From Pogostemon cablin (taxonomy: Eukaryota > Streptophyta > Magnoliopsida > Lamiales > Lamiaceae), in contig CM042998.1 in assembly GCA_023678885.1 (NCBI GenBank), positions 5,335,820-5,399,819 on the forward strand: 64,000 nt of DNA, in the 5' to 3' direction. The notes under the pieces were generated by a model. It was not told where the DNA came from and made no database searches. It was given only the letters and a program-made list of their open reading frames with translations. The first letter of the stretch is position 1; each line of letters starts with the position of its first letter. Positions 57,201-64,000 of this stretch are shown here, piece after piece. Both the position numbers and the translations under genes were made by a program.

Positions 57201-60200
57201 TTATTAATCTCTTTATAAATATCTGGTAGAGATATATCTCTTTGACTTTGATATTTCATTTTTAATTGACTCATAACTTCTGTCATATTATAAGATTTAT
57301 TCTTAATAAGAATATCATTTATTTTTTCTTCTTCTTTATTAGAAGTAGATGTCGAGGCACCATTATCATTTCCTAATTCATTAATTATTTTAGTCCTTAA
57401 TAAAGGATCTTTTATTAATTTTAATAACTCAAAAATATTTTGAGAATTCAAAACATTAATACTCATATTAGAGAATTGTGACATTATTTTGTAAAATTCA
57501 GATTGATTATTATCAATGTTATTTATCTCTTTAGGACATATTAGTCCTTCCTTACAGGGTTCACATTCCTCTGATCCATAAAATTCTTCATTTTCTAAAT
57601 TTCTTACAATCTCATCTTCTGATTCAGAAGTAGTAGACATTTCTGATATTGATTCTTCAGATTCAGATTTTTCTATCAAAGATTGTATTATGATATTTTT
57701 TATATCATCAAGGATTTCTAAATTAGAAATTCTTTTCTTTGTCCAACAAAATTCATTGGTATGTCCTTTTCTTTTGCATATTGTACAATATCTTTTTTTT
57801 ATTCTTATTGAATCTTTTCATATACAATTTCTTTTGAAATTCATTTTTCCTTTGGAAATTTTCTTCTTTCCTTTTCTTTTTTCTTTCAATATGTTTAGAA
57901 GAATACTTCTTCTGTTTAGATTTATAAATCTTTTCTTTTTTCTTCTTACTGGATGAAGAATTGTCCAGTCCAAATTGTTGACAAAATTCTCTCAATTGTT
58001 TCTTTTCTAAGAAACTTTGTCTTTTCAATTGCTGATTTAACTTTATTTCATTGCATAAAGCTAATCCTTCTTGAATACAAGTGTCTATTAGAGCAACATA
58101 TGTAAATTTTTTATAAGGAATTGTAATATTATTACCCTTTATTGTTTTTCTTATTCTTTCAGCAAATAAACTTGGTAATCCATCCACAAATTTGGATTTC
58201 CAATGAGTATTATTACACTCTGGTATTTCCATTATTCTGCTTAGGAAGGTATCTTTATACCACCTAAAATCAGAAAGTGTTCTACATCGTAGATTTTGTA
58301 ATAATGTTCTAATAGTATCACTATTATCACTAAATCTTCCTGTAAAATGTTCAATTACATTTACTGCTAATGTATAAACTGCAGTTTCAACAATTTTATT
58401 GTCTTCTTGTTTATTAGCATTAAGAATATTATCTCTATCTTGCGAATTTAAATAATTATCCCACCAACCTTTAAGTTGGCCTGTAAATCCAGCTATTATC
58501 ATCGCTGCAATAGTCTTATCAGTATTTTGACTATTCTTACATATTGTCGAATACATCAACATTCTATGGACAGTATTATAGATCTGTTTATTTGAATATC
58601 CATCTATATTCCATTCATAAATTTTATTACCAGAATAACTAATATCTATTGTATCAGTGTATTCTTCATGTAATACATCCATAGAAGTAGGTCTATTATA
58701 ATAGAACTTACTCTGAATGAGTTTATCTTCCCATTTATTATGGAGTTTATTTATTTGTTCTTGAAAAACCTCTTTATAATCTGGATTTTCCATTAAATTA
58801 TAATCCAACTCTTTATCTAGAGTTTTTATACTGAGTTTATTAAACTTTTCTTCCAAATATTTCTCCAACTCATATATTGGTTGGGTTTTAAAATTAGAAA
58901 TTATTGGAGGAGGTTGGAAACTATGAAATATTTCCCTTTTTATATGAGTATTGGGAACTTCTGATGTAGAAGCTTCTTCCTTAATATTAATAACCTCTTT
59001 TCCCTTGTCAAGAGATTTATCATTAATTTTTTCAATTATCAAATTCAATTTATCATTGATAGATTGAATTTGTTCATTCATTATTACTAATGATAAATTA
59101 GCATAATTCTGACTTTTAAACATATTATTAATATGTTTGCTTGTAATTTGAAGTGTATCATCTTCAATTAATTTAACAAATGCTAAGAAATTCAAATCAT
59201 TAATTTTAAATGGTTGTTGTGGTGGATATATTCCTGAAACCACTGAACCATTTTGCAAAATATAATTTCTTTCTAGAATAAGAATATAATTCTTAACATA
59301 TGTATCTATGAACCATACTGTAAATGGTATTATCATATTTTTTTCTTCACAAGTTTTATAAAACACATTTTGAAATTTACTAATTTCATTATTAGTAAAA
59401 TTATCAAAAAACCAATTTCTAAAAGGTATATAACCTTCACTTTTGAATTCTTCCGAAATAATTTTTCTGGCTTTAGAACCAGGTCTGAAATCTATTCTTT
59501 CTTCAAAATCCATAAATTATATAGATTCATACATTTCCGACATTGTCGGATCCATCCTATTAGATTCTTTAATAATATCGTTTCTATTTTTATATAATTT
59601 TTTTATTTCAGGATTTAATCCTATTACAGATTCCATTTCATCTGTATAATTTTCACCTCCTATTTGAGATGTATGAGTTCTGTTTCTCTTATTTGAGAAG
59701 TAGAAGCTCTGGGTGTTTCCACCATATAATCTATTGGAGAAATATAATTTCTCATTGAAATACTTTTTTGTATTTCATTGGGCTCAAACTGTATATTTAC
59801 AGTTCCTTCTGGACTTTGCATGATATTCAGAATATTATTATGATTCTGTACTTGTGTTTGAACTGGTACAACTTGTTCAATCTTAGGAATTGTCCACTTA
59901 TTAAGTAGATCTAAATTCTTAGGCATATCAAATTCTTCATTCTTACTATTCTTAACATTATTAGTATTATTAATCAAGTTCATGATATTATTCATGATAA
60001 ATTATATGTTGACCCAAGACATACCTATCGTAATTACCAAGGCTCTGATACCATCCAAGACAGGATCGAACTGATTTACGTGACTACTAACAAGGATTTT
60101 ATGGATTAAGAAACTAACCGGCATCCTATTAATCAAATTATGCTTTAAAATGTCTTCAAAACGTCCTAAAACGCCTTTCAAACGGCTAGGATGGACAAAC

Positions 60201-63200
60201 AGAAGACCACATAGCATAAACCTGAATTATAAGGCCAGTCAATATAAATAATCCTACCTTAATGAATCACTACAGTATAACCTAAACATGAATCATATAA
60301 TTACCAGGTTATTATAACAGATAGCCATGGATCAACATATAAATAGTTTAGCCTATGAGGCTAAACATGAACATGATTAAAAATTAAAAAAAAAAGTACT
60401 TACAAATTGTAGACTCTCAAACTGATGTTATTAATATAAATATATATTACAAGAGAGGGGGTTGCTCAACACGTGAGCTTACAAATTGATCAGAGAGAAG
60501 AGAGGGTTTCTGATCGCTTTATGTCTATCTCTATTCTATTCTGTTGTGTTAATAAAATTCCTCTGCCTATTTATAGAGGAAGAAAATGTGTTTTTACACA
60601 GTGAAAAGCCGAAATTTTCGGCATACACAGAGACTTTTTACAAAAATTCAAAAAGTGCACAGTAAAAGTGCTACAGTAATGTACTGTTGAGGCTGATTTT
60701 TCAAAAGTTCTACAGTAAATCTTCTGTAGATGAACATGGACCTGTCCGGCTGCTATACAGTTTATAAACAGTATTTTGTCTGTTATGACGTAAGGAATGA
60801 CGTCATTTTGATTTAGACCTATTTTTCTCCCGATTTTCTTGATGAAGAAGATCCTTCTTTTCCTGGGGCAAATTTTTCGATTAAGGTATCATTTAATGAG
60901 TCAAATATATCATCTATATTGACTTCATTAATGTCTTCATTCGGATCTTGAGCATCTTGCATTTCTTCAGATGCTACTGAGTCTTCTTTATCCCTTTTAA
61001 ATTGAGACATTAGACTCTTTTTCATTTCTTTGACATATGCAGCTATCATCTGCTCAGGTGTCAAATTTTCAGATCTCATTTTTGCCTTGTTTATGATGTA
61101 ATCAAAAGGCGAAGATATTTGAGCATTTTCTATTTGTTTTTCATATGAACAAACTTGTTTCTCAATTAGAGAAAATGTTTCATCTCTATTCATCTTCCCA
61201 GTAAGGGGATCAATTTCCACCAATTTTTCCCAGAACTTTACATGATAAGTTCTGTATAAACAAGGGATACCTGTCTTGGTATGACCAAATTCTGGTTTCC
61301 ATTTCAATATCCATGGTACAGAGAATTCTATAAAAAAGTAACAAGAAGCTATTCCTTCTATTATCATTTTTGAATTTTGTTTTTCTATCATTTTGGGAGA
61401 TACATCTACCCATTTTATAAAACAATCTCGAATATCTTCTGGTAATATTTCTGGTATAGGGCCATAGCAATTACACCATTGAATAAACCAATTTGGGATT
61501 TCAAAGTTATAAACTTTAGAACATATTTTTATAAACCATGTATGATGTTTCTTATCATTCTCATAGTTTAAAAATTTTTCAAAAGCATCGCAGTAGTCCC
61601 AATAATTGTATTTAAAGACTACTTTCGTAGTATCATGTTGCATTGATTTTTCTCTTAGGGGAGAAATTCCCCATTCTTCCATAGATATGATCTTTTTTAT
61701 TAAAACTTTGCTGAAGCTATAAACTTCCTCATTATTGCCAGAAGTGAAATGTTTAACATCACAACTTCCACTTTTTATTAATATTTGTTCATAATATGCT
61801 CGAGACTTATGAGTTTTCATTTCATTTGAACCATTGTCCAAATATCTATTCATAAGAAACCATGGATCTTCACTCCATTTAAGATCCTTTTCTTCTAATT
61901 TGAAGATTATTTCTTCATGATCTTTTCTGAAATATTTTTCACTGAAATCAATATTTGCTACTATATTAACAAAGGTAGTATTACTAGGAGTATTACTCCT
62001 TTCGGTATCCATATCCTCAAATTCTTGTGACAAATTTTTGTTCACAAGTTTTCTCTTCCCATGCTGAGCTATTATCTCAGGGGATTTTCCTTTGTCTTTT
62101 GGAGTATTAGGGGTATAACCCCCACTCCTGCCACCTCTTCCTCTCCATGGAGAAGAAGACCCGCTACCGCGCTTCATTCCTGAAATTAAAATATTCACGG
62201 GTTAGAAAATCTGGAAGATTATTATCTTCTCCTCTTTTATACATAATATTAAAATCAAAATGGGCTAAATGAGCCTGCCATCTAGCAAACATTTGCTTAG
62301 AAACATCATGTTTAAAATCTTTATCAAACATAAATTTAGCTGCGTTACAATCAGTAATAATAGTAAATTTTTGATTATATAAATCATCTTGAAATTTCAA
62401 TACACATTTTACGATAGCAAGAATTTCTTTACCAATCGTAGCATAATTCTTTTGTGCATTATTCCATTTTCCTGAATGGAATCTAATTAAATGCTTTTGT
62501 TTATTATTATAATTTTATTGGTGTATTCGAAATGAGTCCAAATTGCGCTGTTCCATTTAATATTTCAACGATACCGTATAGATGCTTCGAGAAATAGTTG
62601 ATTCGATTCCATTTGAAATATGTGACTCCCATCCATTGGGAATCGGATTTGAAAATGACACATTTTTAGTGTGAAATTTAAATTCCTTAAAACAAATATA
62701 GCAAGAAGTAAGTTGTATTTTAAATTCAGAATTTAAATGGATTATTTTAAAATATTGGAATTTAAAATCTGCCCATTTGGATTTTTATTGCACGTGATAT
62801 TTTTTAAGTGTCATATTACAATTAATATGATTTTATTCGTTTATGTTAAAACTATGATTAATTAAATATTAAATAATAATTCTCTTTACACGTGTAAACT
62901 TTAGTGAGTTGATCAGAGTCAAAGTTCAAATATCATTGTCATCCATCTAATAAAAAGAGACTTGAGTCTAATTGATTCGATAGATGCTGCACACTAAAAA
63001 AAAAAATTTTTTTTAGCAGCCGAATTTATCAAACGGAATTCAATCCGTTAGTAATTACTAATGGATTAGCAACAAAAATGATATTTTTGTTTTAGCAACG
63101 AAATGCCAACGAATTTATTCTCTATTTTAGCAATGGAATTCAATCCGTTGGTAATCACCAACAGATTAACAAGGGAATCATTATATAAATTACCAACTGA

Positions 63201-63700
63201 ATTATTAGCAACGAATTACCAGCGGAATTATTTACCAACAGAATTGATTTTTCATTGCTAAAAATTTAGCAACCACCACTTTACCAACGGAATTTTACCA
63301 ACGGATTCCGTTGCTAATCCGTTCGTAAGCCAATTTAACAATGAAATTAAGGTTTTTAGCAACAGAATATTCAGTTGTTGAAAAACAGTTTTTTGTAGTG
63401 TAACATGAGCGGACGCGTTAGAATAACTACTAATTAAATATATTAAACCATACTTTTCTACATATTTAAATTTTTAAGTAAGGTGATCATTCAAGTAATT
63501 ATAAATTATGATTGGATTGCACAATTAACTTTTGGAAACAAAATTTTGTAATGCAGGTAATATTCCAAAAGAGATTGGTCGTTTGAAATTTTTAGAGGGT
63601 TTGAACATGGGCGGCAATAAACTAAGTGGACCAATGCCTAGAGATATTGGGAACTTGACCGCAGTTCAAGAATTATATTTGTGGTCGAATGGTTTAACTG
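53297..63700 (+). CDS. LRR receptor kinase gene (LRR-XII-like), 5' part, four exons seen
   Basis: The exons are 53297-53924, 54012-54155, 55034-55177 and 63557-63700. All introns are phase 1 and split a Gly codon (G|GT), with GT...AG borders. The visible protein is a signal peptide, the LRR N-terminal cap and about ten LRRs. The TM and kinase domain must lie right of the window. The composition and cap (SLTALKSHITSDPFNMLRNN, CSWYGVSC) resemble subfamily XII (FLS2/EFR/Xa21-type) pattern-recognition receptors. This is inference from the ectodomain alone. Intron 3 is 8,379 nt because of a 6.5-kb viral insertion plus a 233-bp duplication. No stop interrupts the visible exons. Confidence 0.85.
54012..54155 (+). 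CDS. LRR kinase exon 2: two LRRs
   Basis: It is 144 nt (48 residues), in phase with exon 1, and reads NIPRELGVINNLEILHMG then GSLPKEIGNITSLQILLLW. The acceptor is TTCACAG and the donor AGTG|GTAAG. Confidence 0.9.
54216..54278. repeat. (TA)n microsatellite in intron 2
   Basis: An uninterrupted TA run of about 63 nt. The ORF reading through it is not coding. Confidence 0.95.
54442..54685. mobile_element. Stowaway-like MITE in intron 2
   Basis: It starts CTCCTTTCATCCCCTTG and ends GAGGGGACGGAGAGAG, with TA on both sides. About 244 bp, no ORF. Confidence 0.85.
54686..55796. other. Intron 2/3 flanking sequence, AT-rich
   Basis: Apart from exon 3 (55034-55177), this holds short AT-rich repeats such as GAAAAATTGA(A/G)TGT(G/A)AAAAAA(A)TATAC at 54750-54910. 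Repeated 'tgtatttaattt / ttatagtttcactttt' sentences lie at 55380-55760 and look like a degenerate tandem series. Confidence 0.4.
55034..55177 (+). CDS. LRR kinase exon 3: two LRRs
   Basis: It is 144 nt and reads NIPVEFGHLKNLLELWMG then GPLPQEIGNITTLLVLNLM. The acceptor is TTTTAACAG and the donor AATG|GTATGT. Confidence 0.9.
55797..56029. repeat. 233-bp host duplication, left copy
   Basis: It is a direct repeat of 62506-62738 with about three mismatches. It is intron sequence of the LRR kinase gene and flanks the viral insertion. It starts ATTATAATTTTATTGG and ends CAGAATTTAAAT. Confidence 0.95.
56029..56531 (-). repeat. Partial leader copy ending at the PBS-adjacent base
   Basis: It is a direct repeat of 60054-60546 with roughly 5% differences. 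Its left end is the base that lies next to the PBS in the complete copy. Its right end (TTCTGTTG) is at about the predicted cap site. It is joined there to protease coding sequence. The open frame across it is a shadow. Confidence 0.9.
56513..57025 (-). pseudogene. Aspartic protease of the pararetrovirus-like insertion
   Basis: The minus frame reads FIALVDSGADLNVIQEGLIP (active site DSGA intact), then HSLWHAGGDKLQINYKIPKA. It continues to about 56532, where pol sequence stops and leader sequence begins, giving a fused tail of a few codons and a stop at 56513. It is in the same frame as the preceding 217-codon ORF, from which a single TAG (57026-57028) separates it. Confidence 0.8.
57026..57679 (-). 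pseudogene. Acidic linker with coiled coil, between zinc knuckle and protease
   Basis: 217 codons begin with an acidic Ser/Glu-rich segment (SEESISEMSTTSESEDE) and end in a coiled coil (INNLKEEIKFLKNENFIQES). Upstream in the same frame, at about 57780-57735, lies a CCHC knuckle reading CTICKRKGHTNEFC. The coat ORF therefore continues into this frame after a +1 shift in an A run. It probably belongs to the coat-protease polyprotein. Confidence 0.65.
57753..59513 (-). CDS. Coat/Gag-like protein of the pararetrovirus-like insertion
   Basis: 586 codons are open without a stop, and the ATG overlaps the end of the preceding ORF region. The central part has the helical capsid-like blocks KIYEWNIDGYSNKQIYNTVH, IAGFTGQLKGWWDNYLNSQD and LRCRTLSDFRWYKDTFLSRI. 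The C-terminus is very basic (KKKKEKIYKSKQKKYSSKHI), as in nucleic-acid-binding coat proteins. The zinc knuckle that should close the domain lies in the next frame after an A8 run, so the ORF ends early (MQKKRTYQ). It is probably viral structural protein, not host. Confidence 0.75.
   Translation of the reverse strand: MDFEERIDFRPGSKARKIISEEFKSEGYIPFRNWFFDNFTNNEISKFQNVFYKTCEEKNMIIPFTVWFIDTYVKNYILILERNYILQNGSVVSGIYPPQQPFKINDLNFLAFVKLIEDDTLQITSKHINNMFKSQNYANLSLVIMNEQIQSINDKLNLIIEKINDKSLDKGKEVINIKEEASTSEVPNTHIKREIFHSFQPPPIISNFKTQPIYELEKYLEEKFNKLSIKTLDKELDYNLMENPDYKEVFQEQINKLHNKWEDKLIQSKFYYNRPTSMDVLHEEYTDTIDISYSGNKIYEWNIDGYSNKQIYNTVHRMLMYSTICKNSQNTDKTIAAMIIAGFTGQLKGWWDNYLNSQDRDNILNANKQEDNKIVETAVYTLAVNVIEHFTGRFSDNSDTIRTLLQNLRCRTLSDFRWYKDTFLSRIMEIPECNNTHWKSKFVDGLPSLFAERIRKTIKGNNITIPYKKFTYVALIDTCIQEGLALCNEIKLNQQLKRQSFLEKKQLREFCQQFGLDNSSSSKKKKEKIYKSKQKKYSSKHIERKKKRKEENFQRKNEFQKKLYMKRFNKNKKKILYNMQKKRTYQ
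59514..59995 (-). pseudogene. Short first ORF of the pararetrovirus-like insertion
   Basis: The ATG at 59995 follows the PBS by about 40 nt. The first frame (111 codons) is Asn-rich, with SISMRNYISPIDYMVETPRA. After a frameshift near 59690, another frame continues with TDEMESVIGLNPEIKKLYKN and stops just before the coat-protein ATG. Function not recognised. Confidence 0.55.
60037..60053 (-). other. Met-tRNA primer-binding site
   Basis: The minus strand reads TGGTATCAGAGCCTTGG. The adjacent base on the leader side is 60054. It corresponds exactly to the base at the left end of the whole insertion (56029). Confidence 0.92.
60054..60546 (-). other. Complete 5' leader (second copy)
   Basis: About 0.5 kb lies between the predicted cap site and the PBS, non-coding, with several short ATG-initiated frames. 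It is nearly identical to 56029-56531. The length fits the long leaders of pararetroviral pregenomic RNAs. Confidence 0.75.
60547..60818 (-). promoter_or_regulatory. Pararetroviral promoter with TATA box and as-1-like element
   Basis: The minus strand has CCTCTATAAATAGG (TATA at 60575-60566), with a predicted start at about 60545. About 215 bp upstream lies a tandem TGACG pair in TGACGTAAGGAATGACG (60786-60802 on the plus strand), with the same 12-bp spacing as the as-1 element of the CaMV 35S promoter. The element is nearly palindromic, so it reads similarly on both strands. It overlaps the 3' side of the preceding ORF closely. Confidence 0.75.
60819..62177 (-). CDS. Unidentified 452-codon ORF downstream of RNase H
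   Basis: The ATG at 62177 overlaps the RNase H stop codon by 14 nt; an open extension with a GTG lies upstream. The N-terminus is Gly/Arg/Ser-rich (KRGSGSSSPWRGRGGRSGG), like RNA-binding RGG tails. The middle is rich in Trp and Cys, with EIPNWFIQWCNCYGPIPEIL, CYFFIEFSVPWILKWKPEFG and GIPCLYRTYHVKFWEKLVEI. The C-terminus is acidic. I do not recognise a known domain. Its place, 3' of pol, is where some caulimovirids have a transactivator or an ORF of unknown role. It is open throughout, so it may be under recent constraint or simply young. Confidence 0.7.
   Translation of the reverse strand: MKRGSGSSSPWRGRGGRSGGYTPNTPKDKGKSPEIIAQHGKRKLVNKNLSQEFEDMDTERSNTPSNTTFVNIVANIDFSEKYFRKDHEEIIFKLEEKDLKWSEDPWFLMNRYLDNGSNEMKTHKSRAYYEQILIKSGSCDVKHFTSGNNEEVYSFSKVLIKKIISMEEWGISPLREKSMQHDTTKVVFKYNYWDYCDAFEKFLNYENDKKHHTWFIKICSKVYNFEIPNWFIQWCNCYGPIPEILPEDIRDCFIKWVDVSPKMIEKQNSKMIIEGIASCYFFIEFSVPWILKWKPEFGHTKTGIPCLYRTYHVKFWEKLVEIDPLTGKMNRDETFSLIEKQVCSYEKQIENAQISSPFDYIINKAKMRSENLTPEQMIAAYVKEMKKSLMSQFKRDKEDSVASEEMQDAQDPNEDINEVNIDDIFDSLNDTLIEKFAPGKEGSSSSRKSGEK
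62164..62505 (-). pseudogene. RNase H, C-terminal part (5'-truncated by the insertion edge)
   Basis: The minus frame reads HSGKWNNAQKNYATIGKEIL, then FTIITDCNAAKFMFDKDFKH and ARWQAHLAHFDFNIMYKRGE, ending DNNLPDFLTREY. The acidic positions KE, TD and the late GEDN block are in place. The RWQA..H..F pattern is more caulimovirid- than Ty3-like. RT and the first RNase H block are missing because the insertion begins here. Confidence 0.85.
62506..62738. repeat. 233-bp host duplication, right copy
   Basis: Its partner is 55797-56029. To its right the original intron continues (GGATTATTTTAAAATATTGG). Confidence 0.95.
62739..62991. other. Intron 3 sequence right of the duplication
   Basis: AT-rich intronic DNA, no feature seen. 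Confidence 0.4.
62992..63400 (+). mobile_element. CACTA-type MITE in intron 3
   Basis: The left end is CACTAAAAAAAA and the right end TTTTTTGTAGTG, the complement of CACTACAAAAAA. These are CACTA-superfamily termini. The interior consists of repeated CCAACGGAATT/AACGGATT words. A partial inverted copy is at 7769-8257. No 3-bp TSD could be confirmed. Confidence 0.75.
63557..63700 (+). CDS. LRR kinase exon 4: two LRRs
   Basis: It is 144 nt and reads NIPKEIGRLKFLEGLNMG then GPMPRDIGNLTAVQELYLW. The acceptor is AATGCAG and the donor ACTG|GTATGA. The gene continues beyond the window. Confidence 0.88.
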
Positions 63701-64000
63701 GTATGACAATATTCTATAATATGCCTCCTTCCTGTTTTAATGAAATGAATTAGAAATGATAACATTTTATTTATAAAAAGTGATATCTGATAATGAAAGT
63801 TGATAACCATTCAAATAAAATTCAATTTCATGAATAATTAGTTTAAATGAAAAATCATAATGACATCTTTAATAAAAAGTTATAACTAACTAAGAAAATG
63901 TAACATGAGGAATTCTTGGTTCAAATGTAATACAAATTCATGAACATTTTATTAACAATTTTTTTACTCTTATATATGTCCACCATCTTTATACTTAATG
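63701..64000. other. Intron 4 start
   Basis: AT-rich, with several AAAAGTGATA words (63770-63900) of the dispersed type seen at 39360 and 41340. No ORF. Confidence 0.4.

Larger units (their letters stand above)
56029..62505 (-). mobile_element. Endogenous pararetrovirus-like insertion in intron 3
   Basis: Minus-strand order is 3' end of RNase H, unidentified ORF (62177-60819), promoter, leader, Met-tRNA PBS, short ORF, coat/gag protein, zinc-knuckle linker, aspartic protease, then a second leader copy. RT is missing. There are no LTR-type TG...CA ends. The RWQAHLAHFDF block in RNase H and the permuted layout point to a caulimovirid-like genome. No movement protein was recognised, so the exact family is open and an LTR-type relative cannot be excluded. 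It is disrupted and not functional. Confidence 0.75.

Noticed and set aside
57690..59649. Plus-strand ORFs opposite the viral coat protein
   Set aside because: Phe/Ile-rich shadows of the Lys/Asn-rich coat frame.
60054..60818. A conventional LTR with its partner at 56029-56531
   Set aside because: The shared part stops near the predicted cap site, so the promoter is not repeated. There are no TG...CA termini or short TSD, and pol and the 3' ORF lie on the wrong side for a normal LTR element.

Overview
This window looks like a transposon-rich, AT-rich stretch of a eudicot nuclear genome. The evidence is plant-type spliced genes, plant-specific LTR-retrotransposon lineages (Athila-like and Tat-like Ty3/gypsy, Copia), a TRIM, Stowaway and CACTA MITEs, a plant L1-type LINE, and two endogenous pararetrovirus-like loci. 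I cannot name the species. No bacterial operons, CRISPR array, rRNA or tRNA gene was seen.

Layout. 1-3594: 5' part of an Athila-like Ty3/gypsy element on the minus strand, with a 1.6-kb LTR and a tRNA-Asp primer-binding site (PBS). 4920-6569: a related solo LTR with a perfect target-site duplication (TSD). 7034-13322: a badly decayed endogenous caulimovirid on the minus strand (ORF1, coat protein, movement protein, protease, start of RT, two Met-tRNA PBSs). It is cut by MITEs, and one MITE carries a 272-bp TRIM. 13790-15027: an LRR receptor-like-protein pseudogene. 16419-32893: a complete but dead 16.5-kb Tat-lineage Ty3/gypsy element with two LTRs, an ATGAA TSD, gag-pro-RT-double RNase H-integrase on the minus strand, and two decayed copies of the antisense accessory ORF on the plus strand. 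35303-36256: an apparently intact two-exon gene for a small secreted glycine- and cysteine-rich protein on the minus strand. 36300-43180: AT-rich intergenic DNA with tandem repeats, a 125-bp-arm hairpin and MITEs. 43190-46203: a 5'-truncated LINE interrupted by a solo LTR. 46214-47600: decayed LTR-like sequence. 47665-51650: a short Copia-type element with two LTRs and gag/protease only, plus a nested LTR fragment. 53297 to the right edge: the 5' part of a plus-strand LRR receptor kinase gene, with exon 1 followed by three 144-nt exons of two LRRs each.

The most unusual locus is 55797-62738, inside intron 3 of the LRR kinase gene. A minus-strand pararetrovirus-like insertion (56029-62505) is flanked by a 233-bp direct duplication of intron sequence. 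Its layout reads like a frozen, aberrant reverse-transcription product. Its left end lies exactly at the nucleotide next to the Met-tRNA PBS. A 0.5-kb leader copy then ends near the predicted cap site and is joined to the middle of the protease region. This is followed by gag, the PBS, a second complete leader, the promoter (with an as-1-like tandem TGACG element), an unidentified 452-codon ORF, and the 3' end of RNase H.

Only two host genes look potentially functional: the glycine-rich protein gene and the LRR kinase gene, whose kinase domain lies outside the window. Everything else is mobile or viral DNA in various stages of decay. Proteins were assigned by reading motifs, without database searches.
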